64,000 bases of DNA from Bordetella sp. FB-8 (GCF_000382185.1 NZ_KB907784.1:434001-498000), one strand, 5' to 3'; positions 18,016 through 34,565 are shown, counted from the first letter of the stretch. Program-made: numbers and translations. The notes: generated by a model not told the origin, from the sequence alone.

Positions 18016-19404
18016 GTGATCGACACTTCCTTCTCCTGCCTGCCCCTGCTGCCCGCCTTGCTGGACAACCTGCAAAGCCTGGGCTTCGAACAGATGACGC
18101 CCATCCAGGCGCAAAGCCTGCCGCTCATCCTGGAGGGCCGCGACCTGATCGCGCAGGCCAAGACCGGCAGCGGCAAGACGGCGGCCTTCGGCCTGGGCGT
18201 GCTGCAAAAGCTGGACCTGGATCGCTTGTCCCCGCAAGCGCTGCTGCTCTGCCCCACCCGCGAACTGGCCGACCAGGTGGCCCAGGAACTGCGCCGGCTG
18301 GCCCGCCTGATTCCCAATGTCAAGGTGCTGACGCTATGCGGCGGCGCCGCCGCGCGCCCGCAGGCCGAATCGCTCGCCCGCGGCGCCCACCTGGTGGTGG
18401 GCACGCCCGGCCGCATCCAGGATCACCTGGCGCGCGGCAGCCTGGATCTGTCCGGCCTGAACACGCTGGTGCTGGACGAGGCCGACCGCATGGTGGACAT
18501 GGGTTTCTACGACGACATCGCCGCCATCGCCTCGCATTGCCCGGCCAAGCGCCAGACCTTGCTGTTCTCGGCCACCTATCCCGACAACATCCGCAAGCTC
18601 AGCGCCCGCTTCCTGCGCAACCCGGCCGAGGTCAAGGTCCAGGCCCAGCACGAGGCCAGCCGCATCGAGCAGATCTTCTACGAAATCGGCGAAGACCAGC
18701 GACTGGACGCCGTGGTCGCGCTGCTGGCCCATTTCCGTCCGGCCTCCACGCTGGCGTTCTGCAATACCAAGATCCGCAGTCACGACCTGGTCGAGCGCCT
18801 GCAGGCCCAGGGTATCAGCGCCCAGGCGCTCAACGGCGACCTGGAGCAGCGCGAGCGCGACGAGATCCTGATCCAGTTCGCCAACCAGAGCTGCGCGGTG
18901 CTGGTGGCCACCGACGTGGCCGCCCGCGGACTGGACATTCAGAACCTGGGCGCCGTGATCAATGTGGACGTGACCCGCGACACCGAGGTCCACGTGCACC
19001 GCATCGGCCGCAGCGGCCGCGGCGAGCAGAAGGGGCTGGCGCTGAGCCTGTGTTCACCCGAGGAAATGCGCTGGGCCACCCTGATCGAGCAATACCAGGG
19101 CGCCCCGCTGAAATGGGCCGATCTCAAAGCGCTGCGGCCCACGTCCGACCGCCCGCTGCGCGCGCCCATGATCACCTTGTGCATCCAGGGCGGCAAGAAA
19201 GACAAGCTGCGTCCCGGCGATCTGCTGGGCGCGCTGACCGGCGATGGCGGCCTGGCTTTCGAGCAGGTCGGCAAGATCAACATCACCGAATTCAACGCTT
19301 ATGTGGCGCTGGACCGCCAGATCGCCAAGCAGGCCTTTTCACGCCTGTCCAACAGCAATATCAAGGGGCGCCGCTTCCGCATGCGCTTTCTGGAAGAGTT
19401 CTGA
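18016..19404 (+). CDS. dbpA: ATP-dependent RNA helicase DbpA
   Basis: A 462-residue DEAD-box helicase. It shows the Q motif, Walker A AKTGSGKT, PTREL, TPGR, DEAD (LVLDEADRM), SAT and the C-terminal HRIGRSGR. The last ~75 residues form the DbpA RNA-binding domain (KKDKLRPGDLLGAL... GRRFRMR), which in E. coli recognises hairpin 92 of 23S rRNA during large-subunit assembly. The GTG start at 18016 places the Q motif at the usual distance. No partner genes are adjacent. Confidence 0.93.
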   Translation: MIDTSFSCLPLLPALLDNLQSLGFEQMTPIQAQSLPLILEGRDLIAQAKTGSGKTAAFGLGVLQKLDLDRLSPQALLLCPTRELADQVAQELRRLARLIPNVKVLTLCGGAAARPQAESLARGAHLVVGTPGRIQDHLARGSLDLSGLNTLVLDEADRMVDMGFYDDIAAIASHCPAKRQTLLFSATYPDNIRKLSARFLRNPAEVKVQAQHEASRIEQIFYEIGEDQRLDAVVALLAHFRPASTLAFCNTKIRSHDLVERLQAQGISAQALNGDLEQRERDEILIQFANQSCAVLVATDVAARGLDIQNLGAVINVDVTRDTEVHVHRIGRSGRGEQKGLALSLCSPEEMRWATLIEQYQGAPLKWADLKALRPTSDRPLRAPMITLCIQGGKKDKLRPGDLLGALTGDGGLAFEQVGKINITEFNAYVALDRQIAKQAFSRLSNSNIKGRRFRMRFLEEF

Positions 19405-19539
19405 GCGGCCCGCGTACCCGCGCGCGATACGTGCTGCCCAAACAGGGCGATCGCGATGATGTCGCCCCCTATCATCACGATCCCCAGAGCGCGCGAGGGT
19501 CCCGATCGCCTCATGCGCGATTAGAAAACCCATCCATAA

Positions 19540-19760
19540 ATGAAACGGCTATTGCCCTGGCTCAATGCCCTGCGGGCCTTCGAGGCTGCCGGCCGGCACG
19601 GCAGTTTCAAGGACGCTGCGGCGGCGTTGCGCGTGACCAACAACGTGGTGAGTCCGCACGCGCGCCGGCTCGAAGCGTGGCAGGGCGCACCGTTGCTCTT
19701 AAGGCACAACCGCAGCGTGCTGCTGCCGCCGGCCGCGAGGGCCTGCGCGCAGGATAGGCG
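19540..19760 (+). pseudogene. Truncated LysR (GcvA-type) regulator, HTH part only
   Basis: A frame from the ATG at 19540 encodes a LysR N-terminus (PWLNALRAFEAAGRHGSFKDAA, then VTNNVVSPHARRLE). The match ends near residue 70. After that the frame is Arg-rich nonsense running into the M20 peptidase gene. The effector-binding domain is absent, so this is a gene remnant. The original probably controlled a neighbour now lost. Confidence 0.7.
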
Positions 19761-19846
19761 CCGCCGGGCCGCGGCCGCCTTGCGGCGCGGCCACCCTGCC
19801 GCGCATAATCGGATCAACTCCCCATCAACTACCCACCGGAGAAATC

Positions 19847-21262
19847 GTGAAGGAATCCCCGAGCACGCGCGAACACGCCATTGCGGCCGCATTCAATGCC
19901 TTTGATTCGGGCGGTTTCTACGCGGACCTGCGGCGGCGCGTCGCATTTCGCACCGAGAGCCAGAACGGGACGAATCCCGCGCTCGGCGCCTACCTGACCG
20001 ACGAAGTCAGCGACACGCTCAAACATCTGGGCTTTACCGCGCGCGTGGTCGAAAACCCCGTGGCGGGCGGACCTCCGTTCCTGATCGCCGAGCGCCACGA
20101 AGCCGACGGACTGCCTACGGTGCTCACTTACGGCCACGGCGACGTGGTGCGCGGCTACGACGAGCAGTGGCGCGCGGGACTCAAGCCCTGGGAGATCGTG
20201 GTCGACCAGGACCGCTGGTACGGCCGCGGCACGGCGGACAACAAGGGCCAGCACTCGGTCAACTTCGCGGCGCTGGCGGCAGTGCTGCAGGCGCGCGCGG
20301 GCAAGCTCGGCTACAACGTGAAAGTAATCTTCGAGACCGGCGAGGAGATCGGCTCGCCCGGGCTGGACGAGGTCTGCGCCGCGCACAAGGATGTGCTCGC
20401 GGCCGACGTGTTCATCGCCTCGGACGGACCGCGCGTGTCGGCGGAACGCCCCACGCTGTTTCTCGGATCGCGCGGCGCGGTGCCGTTCGAGTTGACGGTG
20501 AACCTGCGCGAAGGCGGGCATCACTCGGGCAACTGGGGCGGCGTGCTGCGCAATCCGGCGGTCGTGCTCTCGCATGCCATCGCCAGTCTCCTCGATCGCA
20601 ACGGACGCATCGAGGTCGAAGGCCTGCGCCCGCCGCCCATCAGCGCCGCCGTGCGCGAGGCGCTGGCCGACATCGAGCTCGGCCGCGACGAGAGCTCGCC
20701 CGACATCGACCCGACCTGGGGCGAACCGGGCCTCACGCCGACCGAGCGCGTGATCGGCTGGAACGCGCTCGAAGTGCTCGCGATGAAATCCGGCAACCCC
20801 GATGCCCCCGTCAACGCCATCCCGCCCTCAGCCAAGGCAAGCTGCCAACTGCGCTTTGTCGTCGGCACGGACTGGGAGAACATGCAGGCGCACCTGGAGC
20901 GCCACTTCGCGCGGCACGGCTTTGACGACGTGGCGGTCAAGGTCACGCGCGGCACGCCCGCCACGCGCCTGGACCTGGACGATCCCTGGGTGCAATGGGT
21001 GCTCGACTCGATGCGCGCCACGACGGGCAAGAAGCCCGCGCTGCTGCCCAACCTGGGCGGCACCGTGCCCAACGACGTCTTCGCCAAGACGCTGGGCCTG
21101 CCCACGCTCTGGCTGCCGCACTCCTACCCCGCCTGCAACCAGCATGCGCCCAACGAGCACGTACTCGCGCCGGTCATGCGCGAGGCGCTAGGCATCATGG
21201 CCGGCCTGTGGTGGGACCTGGGCGATCAAGGCGCGCTCATCGCCAACCGCCGCCGCCACTGA
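19847..21262 (+). CDS. M20 family metallopeptidase/amidohydrolase
   Basis: A 471-residue M20 (ArgE/DapE/CPG2-like) enzyme with zinc ligands in order: H and D in YGHGD and GRGTADNKG, E-E in ETGEEIGSPG, D in ASDGPR, and a C-terminal His in QHAPNEH. A dimerisation-domain insert lies between them. The GTG start at 19847 follows GGAGAAA. M20 enzymes hydrolyse N-acyl amino acids or dipeptides. The substrate is not inferable. Confidence 0.88.
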   Translation: MKESPSTREHAIAAAFNAFDSGGFYADLRRRVAFRTESQNGTNPALGAYLTDEVSDTLKHLGFTARVVENPVAGGPPFLIAERHEADGLPTVLTYGHGDVVRGYDEQWRAGLKPWEIVVDQDRWYGRGTADNKGQHSVNFAALAAVLQARAGKLGYNVKVIFETGEEIGSPGLDEVCAAHKDVLAADVFIASDGPRVSAERPTLFLGSRGAVPFELTVNLREGGHHSGNWGGVLRNPAVVLSHAIASLLDRNGRIEVEGLRPPPISAAVREALADIELGRDESSPDIDPTWGEPGLTPTERVIGWNALEVLAMKSGNPDAPVNAIPPSAKASCQLRFVVGTDWENMQAHLERHFARHGFDDVAVKVTRGTPATRLDLDDPWVQWVLDSMRATTGKKPALLPNLGGTVPNDVFAKTLGLPTLWLPHSYPACNQHAPNEHVLAPVMREALGIMAGLWWDLGDQGALIANRRRH

Positions 21263-21348
21263 ATCGGACATGCCCATGGCAAGCCGCTCGACACAAAGCC
21301 GTCGATCGTCCTTGCCACCATTGTGGCGGCCCGGCGCCTCACACCCGC

Positions 21349-21504
21349 ATGACCAGTAATGTGTTCAAGACGCGCATCGCCTCCAGGTTCCGCGCGCTCC
21401 TGATCTGGCTGCACGACGGCATCCTGGTCGTCGTTTGCGGCGGAAAAGTCGAATATGCCAACCAGCAGCTATGCGCGCTGAATGCGATCGGCCACCCGGG
21501 AACA
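21349..21504 (+). pseudogene. N-terminal fragment of a PAS-domain protein
   Basis: A 52-codon segment from the ATG at 21349 reads as the start of a PAS-type sensor (LIWLHDGILVVVCGGKVEYANQQ, cf. the usual dGilvvd..G.i.yaN..). Beyond it the frame runs into the 3' end of the convergent photolyase gene and loses similarity. It is probably a truncated sensor kinase or cyclase gene. Confidence 0.5.
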
Positions 21505-21525
21505 GTCGCAGTAGCTGTTCGGCGG

Positions 21526-23055
<1,530 letters not shown>

Positions 23056-23163
23056 GGGGGGAACACAGCCAGAGCGTGACAGTTTACCTATATGCCCAAG
23101 GCGGCAACGGCGCCCGCATGGCTAAGCCATCTTCCAGGAGTAGGGCCGGACCCGTGCAAAAAC

Positions 23164-23197
23164 AAAAAGCCCCGCTATGCGATGAGCGGGGCTTTTT
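23164..23197. terminator. Bidirectional rho-independent terminator
   Basis: A perfect 13-bp stem (AAAAAGCCCCGCT / AGCGGGGCTTTTT) with an 8-base loop, A-tract on one side and T-tract on the other. It can end the small minus-strand gene at 23219 and any plus-strand transcription. Confidence 0.93.
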
Positions 23198-23218
23198 GTC
23201 GGAGTGATCGAACCGCGA

Positions 23219-23347
23219 TTACACGCGCTTGACCTTCTCCAGCATCTTGAAAACGCCCTTGGGCGATTTCACGAAAAGACGCTTGAACGCCTTGCCAAGG
23301 CAACGGCGCTCCAGGGTGTTGCGGCGTACGCGCTTACGTTCGGCCAT
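23219..23347 (-). CDS. Small very basic conserved-type protein of unknown function
   Basis: A 42-residue protein rich in Arg and Lys (MAERKRVRRNTLERR..., ending FKMLEKVKRV). The start has a strong AGGAG 7 bases upstream, and a strong terminator lies 21 bases beyond the stop, so this is a well-defined single-gene unit. The basic composition suggests RNA or ribosome association, but I cannot assign a family. Confidence 0.7.
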   Translation of the reverse strand: MAERKRVRRNTLERRCLGKAFKRLFVKSPKGVFKMLEKVKRV

Positions 23348-23497
23348 GGCTGACTCCTGAAACTTGGGGTTTGGGGGTGTGGGATTACTGGCTTTGGGAC
23401 AAACCGCGGGCAAAAAAGCCGCCAACGGCAAAATGGGGCAATCAAACATTCTAGCCCAAAACGCCCCTGGCCGGCAAATTAACCCTGGGCAACGGCT

Positions 23498-24451
23498 TTA
23501 CCCGGCCGCCAGCGCCGCCTTCACCTGTTCCGGCGTAGGCAGGGGCGCGACCGCGCCATATCCCAGAGTGGACAGGCCCGCGGCCACGTTGGCGTAGCGC
23601 ACGGCCGCCAGCCAGTCATCGCCCAGGCAGCGGCGCGCCAGCAGGCTGCCCGCGAAGCAGTCGCCCGCGCCGGTGGCGTCCACGGCCTGCACGGCCCGGC
23701 CCGGAACGAGGGTGCGCGAGACGCCGTCGTCCAGCACGGCGCCCTCCTTGCCCAGCTTGAGCGCCACCACGCCCCGCGCGCCGGCCCGGCGTATCCAGTC
23801 CAGCGTCTGGTACGGATCTTCGTGGCCGGTGACGTGGCGCATGTCGTCCATGCTGGGCAGGAACAGATCGGCCAGGCACAGCGCCTCGCGCAGGATGGCG
23901 CGGGCGCGGTCCAGGGGCCAGAGCCGCAGGCGCAGGTTGGAATCCAGGCTGACCTGGGTGCCGGCGGACCGGGCGCGCGCGATGGCGGCGAACACCGTGT
24001 CGCAGGCGCCGGCACTGATGGCCAGGCTGATGCCCGAGACATGCAGGAAGCGCGACTGCTCTACCAGGCCGTGCGCCAGCATGACCGGCTTCATGCGGGC
24101 CGCCGCCGAGTCGCCGCGCATATAGCTGAACACATGGCCCTCGGGGCCGTGCTGCACGAAATACAGACCGGTATAGGTATCGGGATCGACCACCACGCCG
24201 GAGGTATCGACGTTCTCGGCGCGCAACAGATCCACGATCTGCCGGCCGAAGGCATCGTCCCCCACGCGCGTCAGGTAGGCGCCGCGCGCGCCTTGGCGCA
24301 CCGCCGCGATGACCGCGTTGCAGGTGTCGCCGCCAAAGCCTTGCAGGTACTGGGGCTGCCCCGGCAGAGTCTGGTTGAATTCGATCAGGGCCTCGCCCAG
24401 GCCTGCCACATCGAAGCGGGTGGCGGAATCAGCTGGTTTCATGGATTGCAT
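23498..24451 (-). CDS. PfkB family sugar kinase, probably 2-dehydro-3-deoxygluconokinase
   Basis: A 317-residue ribokinase-family enzyme. The N-terminal motif GEALIEFNQ and GGDTCNAVIAA match KDG kinases. The PfkB signature 2 DATGAGDCFAGSLL carries the catalytic Asp. KdgK phosphorylates 2-keto-3-deoxygluconate. The start at 24451 has no obvious Shine-Dalgarno, and the ATG at 24442 is an alternative. No Entner-Doudoroff aldolase lies nearby, so the sugar specificity is inferred from similarity only. Confidence 0.82.
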   Translation of the reverse strand: MQSMKPADSATRFDVAGLGEALIEFNQTLPGQPQYLQGFGGDTCNAVIAAVRQGARGAYLTRVGDDAFGRQIVDLLRAENVDTSGVVVDPDTYTGLYFVQHGPEGHVFSYMRGDSAAARMKPVMLAHGLVEQSRFLHVSGISLAISAGACDTVFAAIARARSAGTQVSLDSNLRLRLWPLDRARAILREALCLADLFLPSMDDMRHVTGHEDPYQTLDWIRRAGARGVVALKLGKEGAVLDDGVSRTLVPGRAVQAVDATGAGDCFAGSLLARRCLGDDWLAAVRYANVAAGLSTLGYGAVAPLPTPEQVKAALAAG

Positions 24452-24534
24452 GCGGTTCGTGGAAATCCGGAGCGTGCCGATCCGCCCCGGGACAGCCCGA
24501 CATGATAAGCGCTGAGCCCCTGGCGGGGCATCCG

Positions 24535-26160
24535 CTATGCGGCGCCATCGGCCTCGATCAGGCGGCGGAGGGTCTTTTTCGAGAGCTTTCCGGTCGCCGT
24601 GTGCGGCAGTTCGTCCACGATCACCAGATCGTCCGGCACGCACCACTTCGAAGTCCTGCTCTCGTAATGGGCGCGCATGTCCTCGGGCGTGAAGCGCGCA
24701 TTGGGCTTGAGAACCGCGACCAGCACCGGGCGCTCGCCCCAGCGCGCGTCGGCGCGGGCCACGATCGCCGCTTCCATGATGGCCGGATGGGCCATGGCGA
24801 TATTCTCGAGCTCGATCGAGGAAATCCATTCGCCGCCGGATTTCACCATGTCCTTGGTACGGTCGACGATGCGGACAAAGCCGTCCGGGTCCATCGTGAC
24901 CACGTCATCGGTGCTGAACCAGCCGGGATAGTCCGCGTGGGCGGCGCTTTGCGGCGCGTTGAAGTAGCCTTGCGCCACCCAGGGTCCGCGCACGAGCATG
25001 GCGCCAAAGCGCTTGCCGTCATGCGGCACTTCCCGGCCGTCCTGATCGACGATGCGAAACTCCATGCCGAACACCGGACGCCCCTGCTTGCACTGCAGCG
25101 CAAGGCGTTCTTCCGGCGGCAGCGCCAGGTGCTTGGACTTGAGCGCCGCAGCCAGGCCCACCGGACTCGTCTCCGTCATGCCCCAGGCATGCCGCACCTG
25201 GACGCCCTTGTCGTGAAAGCGGCGGAACATGACGGGCGCAGCCGCCGAACCGCCGATGGCCACGCGCTTGAGCGCCGAGAATCCGCACGCGTGGGCGTCC
25301 ATCCAGTCGAGCAGCCCCAGCCATACGGTGGGAACCCCGGCGGTGAACGTCACGCCTTCGCTCTCGAACAGGGCATGCAGGCTGGCGCCGTCCAGGTGCG
25401 GGCCGGGCAGCACCAGCTTGGCGCCCACCATCGGAACGCTGAACGGCAGGCCCCAGGCATTGACGTGGAACATCGGCACGATGGGGCAGACGACGTCCTC
25501 GGCGGAAAGATCGAACACATCGGGCAGGGCGATGGACATGGCATGCAGCACGCTGGAGCGGTGGCTGTAGAGCACGCCCTTGGGTTCGCCCGTCGTGCCG
25601 GAGGTATAGCAAAGACCCGAGGCCGCGTTCTCGTCCAGGTGCGGCCAGTCGAAGGTGTCCGACTCGCCGGCGATCAGCGTTTCATAGCACAGCAGGCCGG
25701 GCAAGGCCTCGGACCTGGGCATATGCGCCGCGTCGGTCAGGGCCACCAGCGCCTTCAGGTCTTTGAGCTGCGCGGCCATCTCCTGCACGATGGGCAGAAA
25801 GGTCAGGTCAAAGCACAGCACGCTGTCGCCGGCATGCTTGACGATGTAGGCGATCTGCTCGCGGAACAGACGGGGATTGATGGTGTGGCAGACCAGGCCG
25901 CAGCCCGCCACGCCGAAATAGAGTTCGAGGTGCCGATAGCCGTTCCAGGCCAGCGTGCCGACCCGGTCGCCGCTTTTCAGGCCGAGCCGGGACAGCGCAT
26001 TGGCGAGCTTGCGGCTGCGCGAGGCCATCTCGCCGTAGGTGTAGCGGTGCAGCCCCCCTTCCACGGTCGCGGACACGATTTCGCCGTCGCCGTGGCAGCC
26101 TGCGGCATGCCGCAGTATCGAGGACAGCAGCAGCGGCACATTCATCATGGTTGCGAGCAT
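24535..26160 (-). CDS. Acyl-CoA synthetase (AMP-forming, long/medium-chain type)
   Basis: A 541-residue ANL-superfamily ligase with the phosphate-binding loop YTSGTTGEPKG, the A5 motif (WGMTETSP), the GWFSTDD motif and the C-terminal catalytic Lys (ATGKLSKKTLR). It would activate a fatty or other carboxylic acid to acyl-CoA with ATP. The start at 26160 is preceded by AAGGAGA. It is transcribed divergently from uvrA, so the LexA box in between could affect both promoters. Confidence 0.9.
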   Translation of the reverse strand: MLATMMNVPLLLSSILRHAAGCHGDGEIVSATVEGGLHRYTYGEMASRSRKLANALSRLGLKSGDRVGTLAWNGYRHLELYFGVAGCGLVCHTINPRLFREQIAYIVKHAGDSVLCFDLTFLPIVQEMAAQLKDLKALVALTDAAHMPRSEALPGLLCYETLIAGESDTFDWPHLDENAASGLCYTSGTTGEPKGVLYSHRSSVLHAMSIALPDVFDLSAEDVVCPIVPMFHVNAWGLPFSVPMVGAKLVLPGPHLDGASLHALFESEGVTFTAGVPTVWLGLLDWMDAHACGFSALKRVAIGGSAAAPVMFRRFHDKGVQVRHAWGMTETSPVGLAAALKSKHLALPPEERLALQCKQGRPVFGMEFRIVDQDGREVPHDGKRFGAMLVRGPWVAQGYFNAPQSAAHADYPGWFSTDDVVTMDPDGFVRIVDRTKDMVKSGGEWISSIELENIAMAHPAIMEAAIVARADARWGERPVLVAVLKPNARFTPEDMRAHYESRTSKWCVPDDLVIVDELPHTATGKLSKKTLRRLIEADGAA

Positions 26161-26278
26161 TGCTTGTCTCCTTCCTGGCTTTTTTGCCGTTATCAAATTA
26201 TTTAAAAGCTTTTCCCCGATTTCTAAGCACGATACCCGACCCGGCGGACTGTCTGGCATCCGTCACAAATCTGGGATA

Positions 26279-26294
26279 CTGTTTATATATACAG
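26279..26294. promoter_or_regulatory. LexA-binding SOS box upstream of uvrA
   Basis: The 16-bp sequence CTGTTTATATATACAG fits the SOS consensus CTGT-N8-ACAG exactly and is close to the E. coli uvrA-type boxes. It lies 38 bases upstream of the uvrA ATG in an AT-rich segment. It predicts LexA repression and DNA-damage induction of this uvrA. Confidence 0.88.
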
Positions 26295-26332
26295 ATATCC
26301 GACCGCCGAACCGCACCCGTTACGACCTGCCC

Positions 26333-32155
<5,823 letters not shown>

Positions 32156-32166
32156 GGAACCGACGC

Positions 32167-32373
32167 ATGCGCGGCATCGAAGCGGTCCAGGCCGATACGG
32201 CCTTCGCCTTCGGCCGACATACGCACGCGCAGTTCGGCGTGGGCCTGATCCATCGCGGCGCACAGAAATCGGCCAGCGCCCGGGTGCTGTCGCGGCCTGC
32301 CGTCCTGACGTGGATGCGCCGCAGCTCGCATGAAGGAGCTGGCCCAACCGGGCCGACCCCCTCGCGGGCGTAG
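32167..32373 (+). pseudogene. N-terminal fragment of an AraC-family regulator
   Basis: The frame from the ATG at 32167 (GAGGAACC upstream) starts like AraC-family effector domains (FGRHTHAQFGVGLIHRGAQKSAS). Similarity ends near residue 42, and the remainder runs through repeat-like sequence to a stop at 32373. Neither the cupin core nor the HTH domain is present. It lies directly after uvrA. Confidence 0.6.
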
Positions 32374-32374
32374 C

Positions 32375-33343
32375 TCAGTCGGGTTGCATCTTGGCGGCCT
32401 TGACCACCTTGCTCAGGCGGGTGCGCTCGTCCTGCGTGAACTTGACGAACACGGGACGGGTCATCGTGCCCGGCGTGACGCTGTAGGGCTTGAGTGCGTC
32501 CAGGATCGCCGGCGACTGCGAGGCCTTGCGCACAGCGGCGTTCATCTTGTCCATGATCGCGGCCGGCGTGCCGGTGCGCGCGTACAGGCCTTCCCAGTGG
32601 CCGATGCGGATATTGGGAAAACCCAGCTCGGCCGTGGTCTTGATGTCGGGCGCGGCGTCCAGGTGATCCCAGGTCGTGGCCAGCGCCTTGAGCTTGCCCG
32701 CCTTGATCAGGGGCAGCGTGACCATGCTGGCCTCGGAGGTCATATCGGTCTGTCCGCCCACCACCGCCGCCACGTTCTCGGCGCCGCTCTTGTACGGGAT
32801 CATCTGCATCTTCATGCCGGTTTCGATCTTGACCATGGCGCCCACGAAGTCGGGCGTGCTGCCCATGCCCGCGGTCGAGAAGTTGATCGAGCGGCCCGAC
32901 TTCTTGGCGTTTTCGACGACTTCCTTGAGATTGTTGGCCGGGTTGGACGGGTTGGTGACGATGATCGACGGCACGATGCCCAGCATGGCGACCGGTTCGA
33001 TCTGGTCGTCCTTGTAGGGCTGGTCGGAGCGGATCAGGGAATTGGTCACCGTGCCATTGGAAGCGGCCAGGAAGACGTAGCCGTCGGGCCTGGAGCGGGC
33101 CACGTAGGCCGCGCCAACGATACCTCCGGCGCCGGGCCGGTTCTCGACGATGACATTGGCCTTGAGGTCCTGGCCGATTTCCTTGGCGTACAGGCGCGCG
33201 ATCAGATCATTGGCGCCGCCCGGCGCGAAGGGCACGACGATGGTGATGGGCTTGTCGATGGGCCAGCCCTCGGCGGCCTGGGCGGCGGCCGAGAACGCCG
33301 TGGCGGCGGAAAGCGCGAGCGCGAGCATGAGTTTTCTTTGCAT
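32375..33343 (-). CDS. Bug-family periplasmic receptor (tripartite tricarboxylate transporter type)
   Basis: A 322-residue exported protein: signal peptide to ~AAQA (residue 23), then WPIDKPITIVVPFAPGGANDLIARL, the Bug/TctC signature, and ENRPGAGGIVGA. AAGGAGAG lies upstream of the ATG. Bug receptors bind carboxylates or aromatic acids. No TctA/TctB membrane genes are nearby, so it is an orphan receptor, which is common in Alcaligenaceae. It lies next to a LysR gene and a Rieske dioxygenase and may bind their substrate. Confidence 0.92.
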   Translation of the reverse strand: MQRKLMLALALSAATAFSAAAQAAEGWPIDKPITIVVPFAPGGANDLIARLYAKEIGQDLKANVIVENRPGAGGIVGAAYVARSRPDGYVFLAASNGTVTNSLIRSDQPYKDDQIEPVAMLGIVPSIIVTNPSNPANNLKEVVENAKKSGRSINFSTAGMGSTPDFVGAMVKIETGMKMQMIPYKSGAENVAAVVGGQTDMTSEASMVTLPLIKAGKLKALATTWDHLDAAPDIKTTAELGFPNIRIGHWEGLYARTGTPAAIMDKMNAAVRKASQSPAILDALKPYSVTPGTMTRPVFVKFTQDERTRLSKVVKAAKMQPD

Positions 33344-33420
33344 GGATGTCTCTCCTTGTCAGTTCAAGCGTGCCGCGCATTGTTGCAGCGGCTGCGCTAG
33401 TGTAGCGGCCCCGCCGCGGG

Positions 33421-34323
33421 CTAATCGGCGAAGGCCTGGACCACGCGCTGGCGCAGCCACTGGTTGGCCGCCTCGCGATGGTTGCGGGCATGCCAGAACA
33501 CATTGATGACCGACTCCGGAATCTTCACCGGACAAGCCGCGGTCGCCAGCCCGAACGGCTCGCAGGCCAGGTCGGCGAAGCGGCGCGGCACGACGGCGAT
33601 CATGCGGGTGGCCTGCAGCAGCGGACCGAGCGCCATGAAGTGCGGCACGGTGATCTTGACGCGGCGGCGCAGGCCCTGGCGGTTGATGATTTCGTCGACG
33701 ATGCCGTGACCCGTGCCCACCGACACCACGGCCGCGTGCTCGGCCGCCTGGAACTGCTTGAGCGAGACGCCCGTGCGCGCCAGGGGATGGTCGCGGCGGA
33801 ACAGACAGACGTAGGGCTGGCGGAACAGCCTGCGCTGAAAAAAGCCGCTTTTGAGTTCCGGCAGAAAGCCCAGCGCCAGATCCATGCGGCCGCGCTCCAT
33901 GTCCGCCTTCACATCCAGGCTGCCCATCAGCTCGGCGCGCACCGTCACGCCCGGCGCGTCGCCGCTGAGCAGGCGCATCAGGCGCGGCAGGAAATACAGC
34001 TGGCCCACGTCGTTCACGCCGACGACGAAATTGCGCTCGCTGCGTTGCGGATCGAAGGAGGCGTGGGCGTTGAGGGTGGCGTGCAGGACGGCGAGCGCAT
34101 CGGAGATGGGCTGGGCCAGCGACTGCGCGTAGGGCGTGGGCACCATGCCGCCCGACGTGCGCAGGAACAATTCGTCGCCCATCAGCGTGCGCAGGCGCCG
34201 CAGGGCATTGCTCACGCCCGGCTGGGAGATGCCCAGGTTCTGCGCCGCCAGCGATACGCGGCCGTGCCGGTGCAAGGCGTCGAAGACGACCAGCAGGTTC
34301 AGATCCAAGTCCTGGAGATTCAT
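33421..34323 (-). CDS. LysR-type regulator (NodD/LinR-like)
   Basis: A 300-residue LysR protein that starts directly with the typical MNLQDLDLNLLVVFDAL and HTH (RVSLAAQNLGISQPGVSNALRRLR). The effector domain follows. It is divergent from the Rieske dioxygenase genes (243 bases between starts, AT-rich and with a dyad), so it probably controls them in response to an aromatic acid. Confidence 0.9.
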   Translation of the reverse strand: MNLQDLDLNLLVVFDALHRHGRVSLAAQNLGISQPGVSNALRRLRTLMGDELFLRTSGGMVPTPYAQSLAQPISDALAVLHATLNAHASFDPQRSERNFVVGVNDVGQLYFLPRLMRLLSGDAPGVTVRAELMGSLDVKADMERGRMDLALGFLPELKSGFFQRRLFRQPYVCLFRRDHPLARTGVSLKQFQAAEHAAVVSVGTGHGIVDEIINRQGLRRRVKITVPHFMALGPLLQATRMIAVVPRRFADLACEPFGLATAACPVKIPESVINVFWHARNHREAANQWLRQRVVQAFAD

Positions 34324-34358
34324 GTCAGCCTCCGCAAGGCCGTCCGAAGCAGGTCCAA

Positions 34359-34398
34359 GCTCCCTCGGGGGGCGGCGAACGCAGTGCGCATGGGGTTT
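34359..34398 (-). repeat. GC-rich short dispersed repeat, copy near the LysR start
   Basis: On the minus strand it reads CCCCATGCGCACTGCGTTCG then CCGCCCCCCGAGGGAG, closely matching the 2150-2222 copy. It lies in the leader between the dioxygenase promoter region and the LysR gene. Confidence 0.55.
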
Positions 34399-34418
34399 GC
34401 TTCATTCTTGCTCCAGCA

Positions 34419-34437
34419 ATATTCACGTTGGTGATAT
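34419..34437. promoter_or_regulatory. Candidate LysR-regulator operator dyad
   Basis: ATATTCACGTTGGTGATAT is a near-perfect dyad (ATAT-CAC / GTG-ATAT with one bulged T). It sits at the edge of the strongly AT-rich intergenic stretch between the LysR gene and the dioxygenase operon. Position and symmetry fit a LysR-type site. Unproven. Confidence 0.4.
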
Positions 34438-34565
34438 TTTTTATTTATTGAATTCTATTTATTTAATTTATCGCTTGTTCCATGATGCCGCCATCGCCCT
34501 TGCCCACGCAGGCAGGCGGCCCAGCCCCGAAGGCCCGGCCTATCCACAAAAAGATGGAGACAAGC

